NCBI RefSeq assembly: GCF_029542785.1
Contig: NC_083376.1
Coordinates: 310,001 to 374,000 of the forward strand
Length of the DNA stretch: 64,000 nucleotides
Direction: 5' to 3'
From: Malassezia japonica
Lineage: Eukaryota; Basidiomycota; Malasseziomycetes; Malasseziales; Malasseziaceae
This document shows, piece by piece, positions 18,871-28,137 of the stretch. The translations under genes were made by a program, and so were the position numbers. The number at the start of each line of letters is the position of its first letter. The stretch's first letter is position 1. Below the pieces are notes generated by a model. The model saw only the letters and a list, made by a program, of their open reading frames with translations. It did not search any database and was not told the DNA's origin.

Positions 18871-20787
18871 TTACGGTGACCGCCACCGATTTCCACACGC
18901 ACTGCACGCAGCCAGGCTGGGGAAGGGGCCTTGGACCGACGCCAGGGCCGTGCGCAGCGCTTGGCGGCCGCAGCCGACACACGTCAGCGTGTCGGTCGCG
19001 TGCAAAATCGCATCGGTCGCGACACAGCGTTCTGGGTGAGCGGGTCGACGTACCAAAGACATGGCCGGCCGTGCACTGCGCATACTGTGCGAGAGAAAAT
19101 GGGATGGGCGAGGAGCACGCGGCGCATACCTCGCCGAGATGCAGATCGTCCATCGCCCAATTCTCGGAAAAGGGGTGCAAACGCCGTGCGATCTGAACCA
19201 AAAATGACGAAAAGGAAGGCTGCGAATCCGGCGCGTCCTGCGCCAAAAGTAGCAGGCGCGCCGCGAGGCGCTCGACGTGCGCGCCACGGTCGCCGGCGCC
19301 GAGCGCCGCCGCGGCACTTGCCAGCGCCACGACACGCTCGGCAAGCCACGACGCGGCGTCCGCGACGGCGTGCCGCGCCCCGCTCCTTGCGCTCGCCCAT
19401 GCGCTGCACCAGCGTGCGCTCTGTGCCTCGGCGGCGGGCGACGCCCACGCTGCATACGTATCCGCCTCGCTCTCCAGCAGCGAGGCACAGGCCGCCGCAA
19501 GGGGGCGCACCTTTTCCTCGTCGAGCCGCACACATAGTTTGTCCAGGACCACGTCTTGTTGCGCACACTGCACGGCACTCAAAAGCACCGCGCGCCAGCG
19601 CAGGATCGGCAGGCGGGCTTCGCTCGGAAAGAGCGCATAGAGCCGGGCAAGTTGGTCCTCGGACGCGTCCCAGTCCTTGTCAAAGGGCGTGTAGAGCGTG
19701 TACGACATGCGCCGCGCGACACGGTAGCGCCACGACGCGTGCTCGTCGGCCTCGGCGAGCGTCGCGACGAGCGGCGCGGCCTCGGCTACGGCCCACAGCG
19801 GCTGCACGGCCGGCGTCCAGACGGGGTCGCGTGGCTGCGCGTCCCAGCCGACGAGCGCGCCGGTGCGCAGCGCGACGGCCGTGCCGACTGTCCCTGCGCC
19901 GTACGCGCTGTCGATGCGGTGCTCGGTCGCGCTCGGCTGTGTCGTGTCCCAGCAGACCAGCGCGCCGGGCGTCGCCATGTGCAGCGTCGAGGCCGCCCAG
20001 GTCAGGCAGCTCACCGCACGGCGCATCGGCAGCGCAGCGCGGCGCTCGAGTGTCGTGGAGAGCGCGAGGACGTGCACTGCCTCGGTCGTGCACACGGCGA
20101 GGCGCGCGTCGTTCCAGCCGATGTGCTGGACACTGGCCTCGAGGCGCAGCGTCGTGGTATACGTCGCCTCGGGACCTCCCTCGCGATGCGCCATGCGCCA
20201 CACGACGACGTCGCCGCCCTGCGTGCCGGCGGCGAGGTACGCATCGTCGCCGATCCGCCCCCATGCCAGGGCCGTGTAGGCCCTGCCGAGGCGCGCAGCC
20301 GCCGCCGAGCGCCCGTCTGCGTGGCGTGCGTCCATGTCCATCGCCTGCGTAAGTCTTAGCGACGTACCCAGCTCCAAGGCCCGTGCCGCGCGTCGTCCTG
20401 TGCGACGTACACCCCGAGCGTGCCCCGCGCGTGGATCGCCGTCAGGACGCAGCTGGCGTGCGGCCCCAATCCGGCCGGCGACCATGCCGCAGCGAGCCAT
20501 GTGTCTGTGCGGCGCACAGGCGCCGTCGCCGTCGTGCACTCCTCGTCGCCCGCTTCCGGCCACGGCGAGGGCTCGAGCGCGGTTTGCACAGCGAGCAGGG
20601 TCGAGGTATGCTCGGCGCCGGGCGGCCCATCGACGTACCCCACGCCGGGCGTGAGAATGTGGATCGCGTCTGCAAGCACGACCGCGGCCTGCCCCTCTTC
20701 GGACCACAGCAGCGAGGTACACGGCGCAACCGGACTCCCGCTCTGCAAGCCCGTGGCCCATGCGGCGCGCGACGCGCCGGCAGCCAT
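18871..20787 (-). CDS. TFIIIC subunit with WD40-like N-terminus and TFIIIC zinc finger
   Basis: Exons 20787-20368, 20344-19054 and 19031-18871 give 623 residues; introns are 23 and 22 nt. The N-terminal half has WD-like repeats (for example AYTALAWGRIGDDAYLAAGTQ and VSCLTWAASTLHM). The C-terminus reads CAACSSPIPF...CTAGHVFERCVAT...CVGCG...CSACG, which fits the zf-TFIIIC pattern; splicing the last 22-nt intron is what completes it. I infer a homologue of GTF3C4 / S. pombe Sfc9, part of the RNA polymerase III assembly factor. An in-frame ATG at 20874 would overlap the next gene's coding end, so 20787 is preferred. The next gene's stop is only 34 bp upstream. Confidence 0.75.
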
Positions 20788-20821
20788 CGTTGCCCTCCAC
20801 AAGACGGATTGCGCTATTCGG

Positions 20822-21770
20822 CTAAATATCCGAGACGATGCCCTTGGTCTCTTGTGCGGACTTCCACGCGGCATCGGTGCGATCGAGAAGCGCCTGGATC
20901 TCTTTCACGGTCGACTTGCGTGCGGTGCGGATCACGGCAGAGTCGATCGGAACGCCGTCCAGCTTGAGCAGCTCGCGCAGAAGCAGCTCGGAGATTTTGC
21001 GCTGCGTGATGGGAATACGCGCCGGGGGAACCGCGTTGGGGTCCTGCGGCGTGGCCGACTGCTGTCCCGGCTTGGCCTGAGGGAGCGCAGCAACGCTCTG
21101 CTCAAACTGCTCGAGCTCGGGGAGGAGGTTGGCACGCACGTGCTGGGCGACCTCGTCGATCTGCTTGAGGTGCTTTTCTTCCGGCGAGAGCTGCGGCTCG
21201 GGCGGCGCCTGCTGCACCGGTGCCTGCTGCGCCGGCGCGTCCGGAGCGTACTCTGTGCCTGCCGCGGCAAAGCCCGGCGCGGCCTGCGGCACGCTCTGGC
21301 CCGGGACCTGCGTAGGGGCGCCCTGCGCCGCCTGCGGAGGCACCTGCTGCTGCTGCTGCTGCATAGGCGCCTGCTGCATAGGCGCCTGCTGCATAGGCGC
21401 CTGCTGCGCGCCCGTGCGGCCCTGCGACGGGCCGCGCTGGTGGCCCTGCTCGGGCTCGTTCACGACGAGCGTCACGCGTGATCCTGTATCCAGGCCGTAC
21501 TCTTGCAGCGACACGCGGTCGTCTTTGAGCACCATCCCGTGAAAGAGGATCTTTACACGCTGCACGGGAATCGAAAAGACGGTCGCAATCTCCTGGCGCA
21601 GATGGCCGAGCAACACGCGCGGTTGCACGCGGGGCAGCGCAACTTGGTACCTGGGTCAGCCACCTCACGTACAGTTGCCGGCCATAGATGACCTCGACAT
21701 ATTCTACATCCGACGATCTCTGTGCATTGGTATTATTCCAGCGGTTCCACTGGTTGGAAAGCCACGACAT
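20822..21770 (-). CDS. Ubiquitin-like/BAG domain Hsp70 nucleotide exchange factor
   Basis: Exons 21770-21673 and 21650-20822 encode 308 residues, joined across a 22-nt intron. A ubiquitin-like domain (about 23-95) is continuous only after splicing, ending in LFHGMVLKDDRVSLQEYGLDTGSRVTLVV. A Gln/Ala/Pro-rich linker includes three QQAPM units and a glutamine run. The BAG domain (about 185-270) starts at LSPEEKHLKQIDEVAQHV and ends KGIVSDI. Such proteins release ADP from Hsp70 and connect chaperones to the proteasome. It is transcribed in the same direction as the TFIIIC gene. Confidence 0.88.
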
Positions 21771-21819
21771 TATGGACGTAGAATCGACACCCGCCGCGAT
21801 CGGGGCAGGGTCGGGTGCG

Positions 21820-21825
21820 CACGTG
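21820..21825. promoter_or_regulatory. CACGTG upstream of the BAG gene
   Basis: It lies in the 73-bp gap between the BAG start (21770) and the stop of the transporter gene (21844). Confidence 0.4.
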
Positions 21826-21843
21826 GCACTGCGATCAGGCCAG

Positions 21844-23034
21844 CTACTGCGGCGGGAGGGAGAAGAGCGGCGTGGCGACCGCGTGGGCGAGGTTCGCGGG
21901 CCGCGGGCGTGCGCGCGGTCCCTTGGGCGTGCGTACCTCTTCGAGGGGTGGCGGCGCGCTGCGCTGGTGCATCGGGAGCGACTCGGACTCTTGAGCGCTG
22001 CGTACCGCCTGCCCGTCGTTCTTGCACTGGTTGTAGAGGTACAGGCCCAAGAAGGTGAGGGTAATGCCGATCCACTGCACGGTCGTGACCTGCTGTCCGA
22101 ACCAGACGATGGCGAGGAGGATGACAAATACGCGCTTGAACAGGTTCGCGATGCTGTACGTCACCGGCGAGACGTGCGCCAGGACCTGGAACGCGAGCAG
22201 ATTCTGCGCAAAGTGCGTCCCGCCATTGGCAAAAAGCAGGTAGAGCGCGCGGCCGCCGATCGGCGGCGCGGTCGGCGCGGTCATGCGGGGGAGATCATAG
22301 TAAAAGCACATCGGCAGCATGAGCACGACCGAGCACGCGCTCGAGTAGAAAAGGATGTTGATTTTGTCCATCTTTTCCGGCGCGGCTGTCGAGACGCTTG
22401 TCGCGGGCTTGAGCAGCTTTTTCGAGTAGATATTTTGCGCGACAAAGATGAATGTGCTGCCGAGCGCCGCGGCAAAGCCCACCACGTCGTCCGTGCTGGT
22501 AGACAGCGTGCTGCACGCGAGGATCACGCCCAGCATGAGCGGCAGCAGCGAGACGTACGTCCGCATCGAGTAGGATACGTTGAAGAGGTAGGCGTACGAC
22601 ACCACCGTAAACAGCGGCGAGAGCGCCTTGATCGTATGCACCATGCTCACCGGCACGCGGCTAATCGCGAGCGAACTCAGCGCGTGGCCCACCACGTTAA
22701 ACACGCTAATCTGCCCGACCTCTTTGAGCTGGGATCCGGTCATGCGCACGAGGCGCTTCGCCAGTGTATAGTCACCGAGAAGATCGCGCCGCGTGCCGAG
22801 ATAACAGTACAGATTGACAAACACAAACTGGATCAACGTCAAAGTGACGGGGTAGGGAAACACGGCGGGCAGCGGCCCGTCCGGCGTCTTTCGCCGTGAA
22901 AGCATCCCTTTGCTGGTATTGGAAGACAGCGCAGACGACAGGTACCACAGCAGGCACAGCACCAGCAGCAGCACCGTCGACGACGCCTGCGCGCGCGCCT
23001 CTGCGGCCACACCGCCGCCACGACCACCGCCCAT
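21844..23034 (-). CDS. Triose-phosphate/nucleotide-sugar transporter family protein
   Basis: A 396-residue member of the TPT drug/metabolite transporter group, similar in layout to yeast Sly41. The ATG at 23034 is used because the frame extends beyond it only to a TTG. It has about nine or ten membrane helices, with family blocks SVSMVHTIKALSPLFTVVSY and SPVTYSIANLFKRVFVILLA near the middle and end and a YSKKLL segment after the fifth or sixth helix. It ends in a Pro/Arg-rich cytosolic tail. It probably works in the Golgi or ER as an antiporter for a phosphorylated substrate. The substrate is not inferable from the sequence. Confidence 0.88.
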   Translation of the reverse strand: MGGGRGGGVAAEARAQASSTVLLLVLCLLWYLSSALSSNTSKGMLSRRKTPDGPLPAVFPYPVTLTLIQFVFVNLYCYLGTRRDLLGDYTLAKRLVRMTGSQLKEVGQISVFNVVGHALSSLAISRVPVSMVHTIKALSPLFTVVSYAYLFNVSYSMRTYVSLLPLMLGVILACSTLSTSTDDVVGFAAALGSTFIFVAQNIYSKKLLKPATSVSTAAPEKMDKINILFYSSACSVVLMLPMCFYYDLPRMTAPTAPPIGGRALYLLFANGGTHFAQNLLAFQVLAHVSPVTYSIANLFKRVFVILLAIVWFGQQVTTVQWIGITLTFLGLYLYNQCKNDGQAVRSAQESESLPMHQRSAPPPLEEVRTPKGPRARPRPANLAHAVATPLFSLPPQ

Positions 23035-23053
23035 CCGTCGTGGTCCAACCGTG

Positions 23054-23059
23054 CACGTG
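23054..23059. promoter_or_regulatory. CACGTG upstream of the TPT-family transporter
   Basis: It lies 20 bp before the ATG at 23034, in the 51-bp gap after the upstream gene's stop. Confidence 0.4.
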
Positions 23060-23085
23060 GCCAAGTGGAGGCTCTGGGGTATCGG

Positions 23086-24681
23086 CTATGGAAGCGCGCG
23101 CCGCGCGCTTTTTGCGTCGTGCGCCGCGCTTTCCGCCCACCGCCGGACGCGGGGGGGCGCGTGCAGGCGCACAAAGAGTTGGTCGAGCTGGAGGAGGCGG
23201 GACTCGGTGTCGCCAAGAGGCTCGGCGCAGCACGCCGCCCACACCATCGCGCGGCACCGCCGGGGGTGGTCGACGACCGCCGCCCAGCTCGACTGGGGCG
23301 CCGCGACGCTCGCCGCGGCACTCTCCAGCAGCGGGAGGGCGATGCTCAGTGCGGGCCAGCCGGTGTGCGTCGAGGCAGTGTGTAGGCGCTGCTCAGGGGA
23401 GCTGCGTGCCCATAGATGCAAGAGGCGCTGCCAGAGGCGGGGCAGCGCTTTCGACGCGACGCCGGTCCAGAGCGCAGGGCGCGAGGCAATGCGCATCAGG
23501 TGCAAAAGCACCGCGAGGCGGCGTGTCGGTACCATGCGGCACGCCCGCGAAAAGAGCGCAAGGACCGTCTTGCGCTGCAGGCGTGCCGCGTCGGCATTTG
23601 GCGCGCTGGCGATCCACACGGCGAGGCGCGCAAGCGCCGCGTCCATCGGGCCGCTCGCCGCGTCGATCTGGATGCGGACGCTCTCGTAGAGGCCGTCGGG
23701 GCCGCGCAGCACCTCGGCCACGCGGCCGAGGCGTGCGTGGATCGACGAATGGGGCTGCGTGCCCCGCGCAGGCTGCCACGCAGCGACCGTGTCCATCTGC
23801 GCGAGGAGCAGCGCCGCGAGCCCGTGGCGGTAGGGGCGCAGGTGCGCGGGCTCCTCCAGCGCACACAGCCACCGAAAGAATCCGTCGAGCAGCGCGTGGG
23901 CCGGCGCGGCGAGGCGCACCAGCTCCGCGCGTGTCGCCCGCGCAGCGTGCGCACGCTGCACCGGCGCGACCAGCGCGCGTATGAGCTCCACGAGCACGGC
24001 ATCGTCGAGCGTCACGCCGTCGTCGCGCATCTGCTGGATCATACTGTGCACGGCGGCCGGCAGCGCCGCCGTCGGCGTGTCGCGCTGCATGCGTATAAAT
24101 GCGTAGCGGTACGCGTCCAGCGCAAAGTGCATGCCCCGCTCGGTCACTACGGCGAGCGCCTCGTCGACACGCGCCCAGTCGCCGCGCATCGCGTGCGCGT
24201 CGATCAAGGCGCGCCACACGGCCTCGTCCGCGCCGTGCCCAAGGACGTGGCGGTGGAGTAGCGCGCGCGTGCGCTGCATGCCGCGCACGCCGCTGAGCAT
24301 GGCGACGTGCGCGAGGACCTGCGGCGCGAGCGGCACCTCGTTCGTCCACATCGCACGCAGCATCTCCGAGACGAGCACGTCGCGTTTGACGCTCCCTGCT
24401 TTCATGGTAAGCAGCGCACGGAGCATATTTCCATGGAGACTATCGCGGGACAGCGGCGCGTCCCTCGTGCGCTCGGCCTGCAGCTGGGTATCCTGCACCA
24501 CGGACGTGCATATCGCTTCGGCGGCGTGCGCATTCAGCGTCGGCGTCTGGGCCGCATCAAAAAGGCGCAGCGCAAGCGGCGCCCAGCGCTGGGGCACCTT
24601 GCGCGCCTCGGTCACGACGCCCCGCGCGACGCACCGCGGGGGCCGCACGCACCACGGCCCTCCGCGCAGCGCTCGCAGCAT
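23086..24681 (-). CDS. Putative mitochondrial pentatricopeptide-like protein
   Basis: A 531-residue intronless frame that I cannot assign to a named protein. The N-terminus (MLRALRGGPWCVRPPRCVARGVV) is basic and lacks acidic residues, like a mitochondrial targeting sequence. One segment, WRALIDAHAMRGDWARVDEALAVV around residues 155-180, fits a pentatricopeptide helix pair. The rest is Ala/Arg/Leu-rich helical sequence without a clear motif. RNA processing or translation in mitochondria is a guess from that repeat. Its start codon is 48 bp from the divergent helicase start. GC content is very high. Confidence 0.7.
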   Translation of the reverse strand: MLRALRGGPWCVRPPRCVARGVVTEARKVPQRWAPLALRLFDAAQTPTLNAHAAEAICTSVVQDTQLQAERTRDAPLSRDSLHGNMLRALLTMKAGSVKRDVLVSEMLRAMWTNEVPLAPQVLAHVAMLSGVRGMQRTRALLHRHVLGHGADEAVWRALIDAHAMRGDWARVDEALAVVTERGMHFALDAYRYAFIRMQRDTPTAALPAAVHSMIQQMRDDGVTLDDAVLVELIRALVAPVQRAHAARATRAELVRLAAPAHALLDGFFRWLCALEEPAHLRPYRHGLAALLLAQMDTVAAWQPARGTQPHSSIHARLGRVAEVLRGPDGLYESVRIQIDAASGPMDAALARLAVWIASAPNADAARLQRKTVLALFSRACRMVPTRRLAVLLHLMRIASRPALWTGVASKALPRLWQRLLHLWARSSPEQRLHTASTHTGWPALSIALPLLESAAASVAAPQSSWAAVVDHPRRCRAMVWAACCAEPLGDTESRLLQLDQLFVRLHAPPRVRRWAESAAHDAKSARRALP

Positions 24682-24728
24682 GGCGGAAGAGGTTCGGCCG
24701 ACAATTTTTTTTTGGCCCAGACGCCACC

Positions 24729-26987
24729 ATGCCGGGTGCGGCGCGTGGGGGCAAGAGCAAGGTGTTTAATGGGCGTACACGCGCGAGCCGTACGCTGAAG
24801 CGCACGAGCGAGCAGAAAGAGCTGGCTGACATCGAGGCGGCGTGTGCCACGCTCGAGCCCGGCGCGGCAAAGACGTTTGCCGAGCTGCCAGCCTCGCAAA
24901 AGACCAAGCACGGCCTGAAGCGCGCGGGCTTCCTCGACCTGACCGATATCCAGTCTGCGTCGCTGGCGCACTCGCTGCGTGGCTCGGACGTGCTCGGTGC
25001 TGCGCGCACCGGCTCCGGCAAGACGCTCGCGTTTCTGATCCCGGTGCTCGAGATGCTCTACCGCAAGCGGTGGTCGGCCGCCGACGGCCTCGGCGCGCTG
25101 ATTGTGTCGCCGACGCGTGAGCTTGCGATGCAGATCTTTGACGTGCTGCGCCAGATTGGCAGTGCACACACCTTCTCGGCGGGCCTCGTGATCGGCGGCA
25201 AGGAGCTCAAGCACGAGCAGGACCGCCTGCGCAAGATGAACATTTTGGTTGCGACGCCGGGGCGCCTGCTGCAGCACCTCGACCAGACGATCGGGTTCGA
25301 CTGCTCCAACCTCCAGGTGCTCGTGCTGGACGAGGCCGACCGCATCCTCGACATGGGCTTTGCGAATACACTCAACGCGATCCTCGAGCACCTCCCGCCG
25401 AACCGCCAGACGCTCCTCTTTTCTGCGACGCAGACGCGCCGCGTCAAGGACCTCGCGCGCCTGAGTCTGCAGGACCCCGAGTACGTCGCGGTGAAGGACG
25501 ACGAGGCCTCGACCCCGGCGCAGCTCGAGCAGTTCTACATGGTCGTGCCGCTCGACCAGAAACTGGATACGCTCTTCTCGTTTCTGCGCACGCATACCCA
25601 GAGCAAGATCCTCGTGTTTATGAGCTCGTGCCGCCAGGTGCAGTACGCGCACGAGGTCTTTTGCAAGCTCCGGCCGGGTCTGCCGCTCATGGCGCTGCAC
25701 GGCAAGCAGAAACAGACGCGCCGCCTCAAGATCTTTTCCGACTTTACACGCAGCAAGCACGCGGCGCTGATGGCGACGGACATCGCCGCGCGCGGCCTCG
25801 ACTTTCCGGCGGTCGACTGGGTGGTGCAGGTCGACGCGCCCGACTCCTCCGACACGTACATCCACCGCGTGGGCCGCACGGCGCGCTACCAGGCGCAGGG
25901 CAAGGGGCTCTTGTTCCTGCTCCCGAGCGAAGAGACGGGCGTCCTCGCGACGCTCAAGGCGGTCGACGTGCCGATCCAGGGAATCAAGGCGCGGGATACC
26001 AAGGTGCAGAGCATCCAGAACCAGCTGCAGTCGTTTGCCTTCCAGGAGCCCGAGCTGAAGCACCTCGCACAAAAGGCGTTTGTGTCGTACGTGCGCTCGA
26101 TCCACCTGCACAAGGACAAGAACACGTTCAACGTCGCGTCGCTCCCGCTGAACGAGTTTGCGGCCGCGCTCGGACTGCCGGGCGCGCCCAAGATCAAGCT
26201 CGTGAAGGATGCGCAGAAAGCGCAGCGCGCCATGGCCGCCGCGCCCGCGGCGCAGAGCAGCGACGAGTCTTCCTCGGAAGAGTCTGAAGAAGAACAAGAA
26301 GAAGAGGCGCCCAAGGTGCGCACCAAGCACGACCGACTCTTTGGCCGTACGAACAATACCATTCTCAGCGACCACTATGCGAATATGGTCGATCACGACG
26401 ATTCGGACGGATTCCACGACAATGACGACGACGACGAATTTATCACGCTCAAGCGCGCCGACCACGAGCTCGAGCAGACCGAGACGCCCACCGCGCAGGA
26501 GCTCTCGAAGCGCAAGCTGCTCCAGGGCCAGAGCAAAAAGGCGATGGCCGCGGCCGGCAAGCGGGGTATGGGCGACAAGGTCGTCTTTGACGACGACGGC
26601 AACGCACGTGCTCTGTATGAGCTCCAGGACGAGGCCGCGTTCCGCGAGCAAGGCGACGTCCTTGCGCAGATCGCCGCGCACGAGGAGCAGGAGCGCGCGC
26701 GGATGGCCGAGGCCGACGTCCTCGACAAGTCGCGCGCGAAGCAAAAGCGCCAGGAAAAGAAGCGCAAGATGAAGGAGATGGAGCGCCAGCTCCAAGAGGC
26801 CAACGGGGCGCGTGCGCCACGCGCCGAGCTCGACGAGGGCGGCTGGGCGAGCGACGATCTTCCGGATCTCGTCCTGCCGGGCGACTCGGACGAGGACGCG
26901 GCGCCGGAGCCCAAGCGCCCCCGCACCGGGGCCTCGGACCTTGCCGCGCAAGAGGCGCTTGCGCTCCAGGTACTGGGCGAGTCGTAA
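24729..26987 (+). CDS. DBP4: DEAD-box RNA helicase Dbp4 (DDX10 type)
   Basis: An intronless 752-residue nucleolar helicase of 18S rRNA maturation. The Q-motif region is at 68-75, motif I AARTGSGKT at 91-99, DEAD at 201-204, SAT at 232-234 and HRVGRTAR at 379-386. The C-terminal block with LAQKAFVSYVRSIHLHKDKN and the NEFAAALGLPGAPKI segment is typical of Dbp4. A long acidic then basic tail (SSEESEEEQEEE, KQKRQEKKRK) follows, as in DDX10. The ATG at 24729 is the first available and lies 47 bp from the opposite gene's start. Confidence 0.95.
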   Translation: MPGAARGGKSKVFNGRTRASRTLKRTSEQKELADIEAACATLEPGAAKTFAELPASQKTKHGLKRAGFLDLTDIQSASLAHSLRGSDVLGAARTGSGKTLAFLIPVLEMLYRKRWSAADGLGALIVSPTRELAMQIFDVLRQIGSAHTFSAGLVIGGKELKHEQDRLRKMNILVATPGRLLQHLDQTIGFDCSNLQVLVLDEADRILDMGFANTLNAILEHLPPNRQTLLFSATQTRRVKDLARLSLQDPEYVAVKDDEASTPAQLEQFYMVVPLDQKLDTLFSFLRTHTQSKILVFMSSCRQVQYAHEVFCKLRPGLPLMALHGKQKQTRRLKIFSDFTRSKHAALMATDIAARGLDFPAVDWVVQVDAPDSSDTYIHRVGRTARYQAQGKGLLFLLPSEETGVLATLKAVDVPIQGIKARDTKVQSIQNQLQSFAFQEPELKHLAQKAFVSYVRSIHLHKDKNTFNVASLPLNEFAAALGLPGAPKIKLVKDAQKAQRAMAAAPAAQSSDESSSEESEEEQEEEAPKVRTKHDRLFGRTNNTILSDHYANMVDHDDSDGFHDNDDDDEFITLKRADHELEQTETPTAQELSKRKLLQGQSKKAMAAAGKRGMGDKVVFDDDGNARALYELQDEAAFREQGDVLAQIAAHEEQERARMAEADVLDKSRAKQKRQEKKRKMKEMERQLQEANGARAPRAELDEGGWASDDLPDLVLPGDSDEDAAPEPKRPRTGASDLAAQEALALQVLGES

Positions 26988-27176
26988 GAGGTACGTTTCC
27001 CCCGCTCCGATGATGGTACTTGTAATTTGCGACTGAAGCGTCGGCGCCCCGTTACGGAAAGGGCTTGCTTGCCGGCAAGCCTGGCGTCGGCAGCATGAAG
27101 CAACTATTGTTACTGAGGAGCATTACTTTTCGAACTAACTCACTACAGATGCACTGCCTAACGCTGTACAATAGAA

Positions 27177-28067
27177 CTAGACAAACTTGCCGAACCACGG
27201 AATGAGCGACTGTGCGAGGGTGAAGGAGAAGACGAGCTTCGGCCCCACGACGAGCACCTTGGGCGTGAGGCCCTTGAAGAAGGCGCTCACGCCCTCGTTC
27301 TTGATCATTTCCTTGATGATCGTAACGCCGCCGACCTTGGATTCGAAGTTGGCGTTTTGGATGCGGGTCTTGACGACGTCGAGGGGCGCCGCGACGGTGA
27401 TCGAAGCGACACTGCCGCCGATCGACGCGACAAAGTTTTGCCCCCAGGTAGCGTCCGAGTAGTTCTTCAGGCCAAAGATGTACTCCTTGGTGAATGCGCT
27501 ACCACCGAACAGCGCAAAGGAGCCCGGCGCGTTGCGCGCGGCGGTCCAGCCCCAGCCGCGGTACAGGTTCACGTTCTCGTCGGCGAGGATGCGGAGGAAG
27601 CCGCGCGAGCGGAACGACTCGGGGTTCGTCTGGCGCTTGATCTTGAGCACGTCGAGCGGCAACAGGACAATCTCACCGATACCCGTGAGCGAGCCGGCAG
27701 TGGCGCTCATGATGCTCTTGCCGAGACGCTCGCCAAAGATGCTCTCAAACTGCTTCTTGTGGTGGGTCGTGAGGTAGTCGTTGAAGTAGGGCTGGCCACC
27801 GAACTTGTACACACGCTGCAGCACCTTGTATCCTGCCGCATAGCCCAGGCCCGGGAAGAGGCTCAGGAAGCGCGTGCCCACCGAGGCGCTCGCCTTGTCC
27901 TTGAACACGACAGCCGACATCGAGAGCGACCTGTTCTTGTTGCTCATCAGGCGCTTCGCCACCGTGTCCACGGGGTGGAACACGAGCAGCTCGGCGATAC
28001 CAGAGGTACCCGAGCCGAGCAGGCGCGCCGTAGCCGACTCTTTGGACTTTCCTGCGGGGGGGCTCAT
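27177..28067 (-). CDS. GGC1: Mitochondrial GTP/GDP carrier
   Basis: A 296-residue mitochondrial carrier family protein, the usual length for Ggc1/Yhm1. Three carrier repeats show the P-x-D-x-x-K/R signatures HPVDTVAKR, LPLDVLKIKR and APLDVVKTRI. Family-specific stretches include FLSLFPGLGYAAGYKVLQRVYKF and the end IPWFGKFV. It exchanges mitochondrial GDP for cytosolic GTP across the inner membrane, with links to iron balance and mtDNA upkeep in yeast. The frame stays open to 28520, but the ATG at 28067 gives the normal N-terminus and leaves a 70-bp divergent promoter. Confidence 0.92.
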   Translation of the reverse strand: MSPPAGKSKESATARLLGSGTSGIAELLVFHPVDTVAKRLMSNKNRSLSMSAVVFKDKASASVGTRFLSLFPGLGYAAGYKVLQRVYKFGGQPYFNDYLTTHHKKQFESIFGERLGKSIMSATAGSLTGIGEIVLLPLDVLKIKRQTNPESFRSRGFLRILADENVNLYRGWGWTAARNAPGSFALFGGSAFTKEYIFGLKNYSDATWGQNFVASIGGSVASITVAAPLDVVKTRIQNANFESKVGGVTIIKEMIKNEGVSAFFKGLTPKVLVVGPKLVFSFTLAQSLIPWFGKFV

Positions 28068-28119
28068 GATAAAGATCGGAGACTTCCGGCCGCCCCCGTG
28101 TGGGGGCGAAAGGGGAGGC

Positions 28120-28125
28120 CACGTG
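28120..28125. promoter_or_regulatory. CACGTG in the GGC1/MATE divergent promoter
   Basis: It is centred in a 70-bp gap between two start codons and is part of CCACGTGGCTTTT (28119-28131), which is shared with 17390-17402. Confidence 0.5.
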
Positions 28126-28137
28126 GCTTTTACCACT

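Noticed and set aside
20356..20874. TFIIIC subunit starting at the ATG at 20874
   Set aside because: It would overlap the coding end of the BAG gene on the same strand. The ATG at 20787 gives a compact non-overlapping start.
24612..26951. A 779-codon minus-strand frame opposite DBP4
   Set aside because: It lies in register with a well-conserved helicase and has no family motif.
26988..27176. A tRNA or other RNA gene in the DBP4/GGC1 gap
   Set aside because: I found no cloverleaf-compatible A and B boxes. It looks like ordinary 3' flanking sequence.
27874..28137. N-terminal extension of the MATE transporter
   Set aside because: It would run through the coding start of GGC1 on the other strand and the divergent promoter, and it adds no conserved sequence.
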